From Bondarzewia mesenterica (lineage: Eukaryota; Basidiomycota; Agaricomycetes; Russulales; Bondarzewiaceae), in contig SGPL01000475.1 in the NCBI GenBank assembly GCA_004802705.1, positions 1 to 25,705 on the forward strand: a stretch of 25,705 bases of DNA. The letters are read 5' to 3'. Under the pieces are notes generated by a model, which was not told the origin of the DNA, did not search any database, and worked only from the letters and a program-made list of their open reading frames with translations. The first letter of the stretch is position 1. The number at the start of each line of letters is the position of its first letter. Positions 20,968 through 25,705 of this stretch are shown piece after piece. The translations under genes were made by a program, and so were the position numbers.

Positions 20968-21753
20968 TTTGATTTCGTCGGCGTCTGATAGTCGACATGC
21001 AGGCATGTATCATATCTCGAGTCTATTCATACTTACGTTTCTTGATTCTTCTCTTTACTCGCTTCCATCTACTGCTGATTTCAGCGGACGATTATCTTGC
21101 CTTACGTAGATACCATAGAAAACACGACTTCCAGGGGAAAGCGCGAACACGGTGGGGGATACGATATATGCTTTCATCTATTCTGTTTTGTATCATTTTT
21201 GCTTTCGGTGGATCTGCTGCTGGTTGATTGTTCATTGGTTTCATTGGACTCCGTAATCTTTTCTCAATTACTCTCTACACTATGATGTACCGCTGTGCAT
21301 GTACTTATGAGCATTCTCGATTGGATGTATATATTCTTTCTTACTATGTGCGGTGTCTGTGAGCCATTTCCAGCTGGGTTTTCACTGATTTGCAGAGCGT
21401 TGCTACCGTATTCCAGTCACCTAACGATCAGAATACGTTCTTGCATGTGACTGTCATAGGTCGGGCCCCTCATGCGCGATGGGATGGGAACGGTCTAAGC
21501 AGGGAAAAGGCGAGGAAATGTTGGATATACGAAGAGGTACGAAGTACGCAGGCACATGATCAATATCCACGCCAAAAGACCGGGAACGACGATACACAAG
21601 TAACCGATTAGGTACAGTAGGCTAAGTATAAGTATTGTTGTAATTCCAGGTGAAGCATCGTAAAAAACGAAACAGAACAACGGGGGAGTTTGAAACCCAT
21701 GTAGGTCACTGGACAGCAGGATAGGGTACTCTGATGAAAGGTACTAAATAATC
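20968..21753. other. Intergenic, 3' flank of the PIN-like gene
   Basis: No gene recognised in about 790 bases. Open frames are short and T-rich, and their products are hydrophobic only through base composition. Confidence 0.45.
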
Positions 21754-22326
21754 CTAGATGGATACACAGAATGTCCTGCCACTCAGCGACTGGTAGAACG
21801 AGTTGTCCGAGCATGTGGTCCAGTACCACATCGGCGGCTCGTCGATCCTCAATTCCTTCTGAATTATCTCGATCACCCCCTTCTCGTGGTTGGAATAAAA
21901 CGCAATCACGCCGTCATATATGGCAGAGAACGGCACGGGGTATTCCACCCGGCATCTGCACTTGTCTGGCAGAGTGTTGGTCACATAGCACAACACGCGG
22001 CAATACCACGATAGGTGATGAGCGCTTCAGATTTACTCCCTTCGCGAAGTTGATGCTTTGTCACATAATCCATGATGTGGTCCCAAATGACCGTAACACC
22101 GAGTAGAGCACGTCCAGCCGGTTTCTAGCTTCGGAGGGGTCGAGATGGACGGGGAGTTGTGCCAGTGGGGGTACCTTTTCATTAAATCTATGATATCCGA
22201 GGTGAATCGCAGACTGTTTAGGAACAATTTAACCTCAGACGGTGGAAGGGAGACAAACTTCATTGATTATAGGCTCTTGGCCTTGGCTGCCAGTAAAGAA
22301 ATGCGATTTCGACGTTCTGGCAGAAT
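21754..22326 (-). pseudogene. Unidentified protein gene, minus strand, split over several frames
   Basis: Protein-like segments appear in succession on the minus strand but in changing frames: CQNVEIAFLYWQPRPRAYNQ (about 22325-22266), FVSLPPSEVKLFLNSLRF and DIIDLMKRYPHW (about 22257-22160), RALLGVTVIWDHIMDYVTKH (about 22110-22050), then VTNTLPDKCRCRVEYPVPFS and IDEPPMWYWTTCSDNSFYQS ending at a TAG at 21756-21754. The frame changes fall near 22262, 22105-22120 and 21985-22000. No obvious GT-AG introns explain them, so at least three indels are implied. Further protein-like pieces lie upstream, for example around 22560-22640 (SGSSFYVTASKASAVSFQFQ) and 22780-22905, the latter with an in-frame TAG. 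I do not recognise the family. Either a decayed gene or one with several sequence errors. Confidence 0.45.
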
Positions 22327-23102
22327 CTAGTTTCTTGGAGACATTCCTGTCTAGATCAGTGTGCGACGACATGTGCGAGAACGGGAGTAAGGTCCCACAA
22401 GATGGTCAGATGTTAGTCAGATGCCGTCTCGTCTGGCCGCGCTCCGGGGGACGTCACTCCTCGCCACAGTATCACTCTTATGCCAAAGCAAGTTCCGTAC
22501 CATACTTGATCGGGGCGCTGATATCACTTTCCACTCGTGAGGCTGATCACACTTAATTAAGCCTCCGTTCTGGAATTGAAACGAAACAGCAGACGCTTTT
22601 GAAGCTGTGACATAGAACGACGATCCGCTCAGTTCTGCATGCAAAGGACACCATGACTTGCATGCTCACCACAGAGCTCGCCGCTGGCTGTCGTAGGCAC
22701 CTCAATGCCATGTATTTAGGCAGTGAACTGATCCCCAGCTCCTTCTAAAGTACCACAGTCACCTTCTTTTCACACGAGCTGTCCACCGTTGATCGGCAAC
22801 AACATACTGCGGAAAGCTCGCCATGGCTAGTGGAAGCTAGGTGTGCAGAGAGTACAGCTCGACGACAATGCCCCGCCGAGGCAGCAGATACGGGATTGCA
22901 TCCCAGCTTGGTGTAAATGGATAAGTAACGCAGACCAGTGATGCAGTATGTGATTGTACCGTCCCAGTGCGCAATCTATCGGTCACGGAGAGGAAAGAAG
23001 AAAAGGGCTATGGGGCACAGACTCCTTACCACACTGTATACCACATCGTACGCTGTGGTAAGTCTGAGAACGGGCGTTGCTCCCCTTTTCCTGCGCGTGA
23101 GT
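22327..23102 (-). other. Possible upstream exons of the unidentified minus-strand gene
   Basis: This stretch has scattered protein-like minus-strand segments: SGSSFYVTASKASAVSFQFQ following an acceptor near 22643; WDAIPYLLPRRGIVVELYSL near 22895-22835; and SFPQYVVADQRWTARVK just after an in-frame TAG. A donor-like GTGAGC occurs near 22668. I cannot assemble these into one gene model, and no ORF here is convincing on its own. Confidence 0.25.
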
Positions 23103-23285
23103 CTATTCATCGGCGGTAGAGGGAGGGTTACGTAACACGGGAAAGAGGAAACAGATAGTAGACACGAGTAAGAGACGAAAGACCACAAGGACAAGAAGGG
23201 TGAATATGACCCAGCGCGAATTCCAAGGAAGTGTCTCGAGGACGTCGTCGAGAGCCAAATCGACAGTGTTCGCGGGAGAGCACAT
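23103..23285 (-). CDS. Small hypothetical membrane protein or first exon of a larger gene
   Basis: The ATG at 23285 opens a 60-codon frame with an acidic lead (VDLALDDVLETLPW) and one strongly hydrophobic segment (residues about 25-48, WVIFTLLVLVVFRLLLVSTI onward), then a short polar tail. It could be a single-pass membrane protein, or the signal-anchor exon of a longer gene with a donor at the GTAACC near the end of the hydrophobic part. No family is recognised and there are no good downstream exons that I can connect with certainty. Confidence 0.25.
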   Translation of the reverse strand: MCSPANTVDLALDDVLETLPWNSRWVIFTLLVLVVFRLLLVSTICFLFPVLRNPPSTADE

Positions 23286-23294
23286 AGGAATCAA

Positions 23295-24368
23295 ACAAAG
23301 ATATCAAGGATCATGCTTGGAGGAAGGGAAAATATTATGAGCATCCTTCAGGCCGTCCTGTCCGGTCAGATGATCTCAGCACACATCAGTCCGGCTTGCG
23401 CCAATCATCAACCATTACTTCCCATCCGTCGTAATGCGACGAATTCGGGAACTGGCAGTGGACTTATCACCTTCAAGGACGTAGATGTGCAAAATCTGTA
23501 GCCTGCCTGCCCCTTCGCGTGAAAAGGTGTGCAGAATGATGTTAATCATGTCAGGATTTCCCGACTATGCACAACGCCCGAAAGCGAAGACCAACTCCCG
23601 TCTCTGGCACCAGGCCGAAAGGTAGAGACAATTTCAGTCTTCCTAATGGCAATAATAATATGGCGACCTGGTTGCATTTAAATCATGTTAGTGGAGGAAT
23701 GCATTCCATGGAGGGTGGACGGAACGATATTCCACATCCAAGCGGGGTCGGAGATACAACAGATGTCTCTCGATGCCATGTAACACCACCGTCTGTGTAA
23801 GACAGAGTGAATATGCACAAAAACATCTCTTCAGGCAACTGTTCAATCAATCGAGACCATCGGCTGACAGCGCACTATCTGGAATGAAGTACTTCCTCAA
23901 CGCGAGCATACGGGAAGAACTGGACGTATAAAATGCATTCGACTATCAAGGGCGAGCGGCAATTGCCAATGCAACAAGAATTGTAAGCCAAGTTCACTAT
24001 CGAACAGGTTGTTGCTCGAGTAGTAGGACGAGTACTCTGTAATTTATGATGCCTGTTCAGAAAGTAGCGCGTCTGATGCAAGTCGACAGTCACCTTTGCA
24101 GTACGAATGAAAGAATCAAGGAAATAAAGCTGGGCAAGACCCAGTTATCAGTTGTTGGCCATTATTTCTGGTTCGAAACCGAATTCGACCTCAAAGATGA
24201 TGATGATGGTCGGAGGAGAGCAATCGTTGCGATGGTGATTAGGGTTAGGTCTGGGGCAACCTGCTATACTGACTCGATTAGGCGATGTTAGATCGAGAGG
24301 CAATACCTCTACTGTGTTTTGCCCTTGCCCTCAACGTCTACGTACCGTCATCTCACCACAGACTAATC
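23295..24368. other. Intergenic, upstream of the tropomyosin gene
   Basis: About 1.07 kb with no gene I can support; open frames on both strands are under 85 codons and lack domains. The end should contain the tropomyosin promoter and 5' leader. A single AGGGTTAGG near 24240 is not a telomere repeat. Confidence 0.4.
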
Positions 24369-24956
24369 ATGGATAAGATCAGAGAGGTTTGAAGAGTTGG
24401 TAATAAATTGATATAATTTACTGACGCAATATGGTCAATCAGAAACTCACCCACCTCCGCACCGAGGCTGATGATGCCGTCGCGCGTGCAGAGGAAGCGG
24501 AGGCCAAGAACAAAAAGTTCGATCAGCTGCTACTCGAGAAGGACCAGGAGGTTGCGTCCCTGCAGCACAGGCTGTCCGTGCTTGAGGAAGAGCTCGATTC
24601 TGCCGAGAAGAATGGAAAGGAGACTGTCGAGAAGTGAGCGCCCCGAGACTAATCAGTCAGTCGATGATACGACTATGACGTGCTATGCCTCCATGCAGGT
24701 CGAGAAGCCTTGATGTGAAGGTGGAGCATCTCGAGCGGCAGCTTCTGCGCGTCGAGCAGGAACGGGATGAATGGGAGAGGAAATATGAGGTGATTCGTCG
24801 TTCCATCTATCCACTGCTCGGCTCCTCCTGTTCCATTGTTAATATCTTCATCATGTGAGCTGATACCTCCCGATTGATTTTCAGGAAGCCCAAGAGAAAT
24901 ACCGTGCCTCGAAAGCGGAGCTTGACGAACTAGTCAAGAGCATGGAGAGTATATAA
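24369..24956 (+). CDS. TPM: Short (123-residue) tropomyosin
   Basis: Actin-cable-binding coiled-coil protein of the fungal Cdc8/Tpm2 type. Four exons: 24369-24386 (MDKIRE), 24443-24633, 24699-24789, 24885-24956; GT-AG introns of 56, 65 and 95 nt with consistent phase. The N-terminus (MDKIREKL, then EADDAVARAEEAEAKNKK) and C-terminus (DVKVEHLERQ, ERDEWERKYE, KAELDELVKSM) match fungal tropomyosins closely. The usual fungal length is 161 residues (199 in yeast Tpm1), yet this model has 123, which is 38 fewer. The loss falls within exon 2: RLSVLE runs straight into EELDSAEKN, where relatives have about 38 more residues. Heptad a positions (8, 15, 22 ... 120) and d positions (4, 11 ... 123) stay in one register from end to end. 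Core positions 64 (Gly) and 71 (Ser), just after the junction, are unusual. It could be a divergent paralogue or the main gene. Confidence 0.88.
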
Positions 24957-25497
24957 TCGCGGCATCGCTTCCGATTTCCTTGTCACTGTGCTTTACACTA
25001 GACTTCCTCGCTTCATGCTACGCCAGACCTGCTTGGACTTTATGCGCCAGACGAAAATTCTCGTCTTTCAATGGCCGGTGGTCGTGCCCTTCAGGACATT
25101 ATTCGAAATGGCATGTTTAAGTACAGGGGATGTTTCAGTTCTTCACATATAGCCTCCTAGTATTGCGATTGGTTTATCTAGGAGTCGCATACATATGTAT
25201 CAATGATCAATATGCTCTCATATTCTTTTCCTACGTCTAAGGTCATCAGCAGGGCTTGCAGGGCCACGAGTTGGCTGGGGACTCAAGCTGATTGATTTAT
25301 GTGTATATATGATTACAATACATTGAGATGTAAAATAGTCTTTCGTAAGGAAAGAGCTCAAACACTATGCAAGTACTTAAACCATGCACTGCTAGTAAAT
25401 ACGCACGGTTGATGGCGGGTAAAGCTACTCGCGCAGCTGTGGATTATGCTGAGATGGGCTTGCAGAAGATATCGTATTCAGTATGCACTCGATCGAA
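24957..25497. other. Intergenic between tropomyosin and the terminal gene
   Basis: Convergent 3' flanks, about 540 bases. An imperfect palindrome near 25156-25188 (CTCCTAGTATTGCG and CTAGGAG) is visible. No gene recognised. Confidence 0.45.
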
Positions 25498-25705
25498 TTA
25501 AAAAAAAAACGTCCGCACAAGCTCCGCGTTCACGTTGTCGCGGAAGGTATTACTAAACTTGCCTTGGTTCAAGTATCTCAAGAAGTAGCCTCTTGGATGG
25601 ACGTCTGTTGTCGGCGTGGACTGCACAGGTAGTATGATTCGGGACGTACTGCGATGGATACATGACGAATCATCAACGAAGGCCTTCACGACTCTTTGAA
25701 GAACC
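25498..25705 (-). CDS. 3' end of an unidentified gene, cut by the window edge
   Basis: A minus-strand frame open from the window end encodes VKAFVDDSSCIHRSTSRIIL, then after a possible splice acceptor-like CTGTGCAG, STPTTDVHPRGYFLRYLNQG and FRDNVNAELVRTFFF before the stop at 25500-25498. The composition (Arg, Asn, Tyr, Phe spaced in a globular pattern) suggests real coding sequence. The family is not recognised; most of the protein lies beyond the window. It converges with the tropomyosin gene. Confidence 0.35.
   Translation of the reverse strand, partial: VLQRVVKAFVDDSSCIHRSTSRIILPVQSTPTTDVHPRGYFLRYLNQGKFSNTFRDNVNAELVRTFFF

Noticed and set aside
24236..24252. Telomere-like AGGGTTAGG
   Set aside because: Single copy inside gene-bearing DNA.
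1..25705. CRISPR arrays, bacterial-type operons, ribosome binding sites, integrases
   Set aside because: No such structures seen; introns and gene families show this is eukaryotic nuclear DNA.

Overview
This window looks like nuclear DNA of a filamentous basidiomycete, most likely an Agaricomycete. The genes are cut by many introns of about 47-96 nt with GT-AG ends, and several carry CTNA(C/T)-like branch sites. Coding DNA is fairly GC-rich. The gene set (AP-1-like bZIP, MFSD5-type carrier, PIN-like carrier, F-box protein, Crinkler-like NTPase/nuclease relative, short fungal tropomyosin) fits that group. Exon models below were built by hand from reading frame, splice sites and family conservation. 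Two ambiguous bases (11403, 14129) show this is draft sequence.

Layout. 1-733 (+): C-terminal tail of a probable Tof1/Timeless-family replication-fork protein, with a frame change. 734-3321: long non-coding stretch with a tRNA-like sequence on the minus strand. 3322-4771 (+): Yap/AP-1-like bZIP transcription factor with Gln/His-rich C-terminal half, followed by a pyrimidine-rich 3' region. About 5.6-9.2 kb: nearly 4 kb with no gene I can recognise. 9245-9445 (-): orphan exon-like fragment. 9513-10277: 765-bp mobile element with about 47-bp terminal inverted repeats, a tRNA/Pol III-like unit and a GC-rich hairpin. 10430-12207 (+): 5'-truncated, broken Crinkler-like gene next to that element.

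12704-14634 (+): intact six-exon MFSD5-type molybdate-anion transporter. 15081-16747 (-): F-box protein interrupted at two homopolymer runs. 17434-18392 (-): intact five-exon protein-L-isoaspartate O-methyltransferase. 18958-20967 (+): intact eight-exon PIN/auxin-efflux-carrier-like membrane protein, divergent from the methyltransferase across a 565-bp shared upstream region. 21754-22326 (-): decayed or frameshifted unknown gene. 23103-23285 (-): small membrane ORF. 24369-24956 (+): four-exon tropomyosin of only 123 residues, one 38-residue unit shorter than the usual 161-residue fungal form. 25498-25705 (-): 3' end of an unidentified gene.

The genes do not form a pathway or cluster; this is mixed housekeeping DNA with an accessory island around 9-12 kb (inverted-repeat element plus Crinkler-like relic). 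The most interesting points are the three-period tropomyosin with an unbroken heptad register, the inverted-repeat element carrying a Pol III-like unit beside the broken Crinkler-like gene, and the frame breaks confined to some genes while others are perfectly open.
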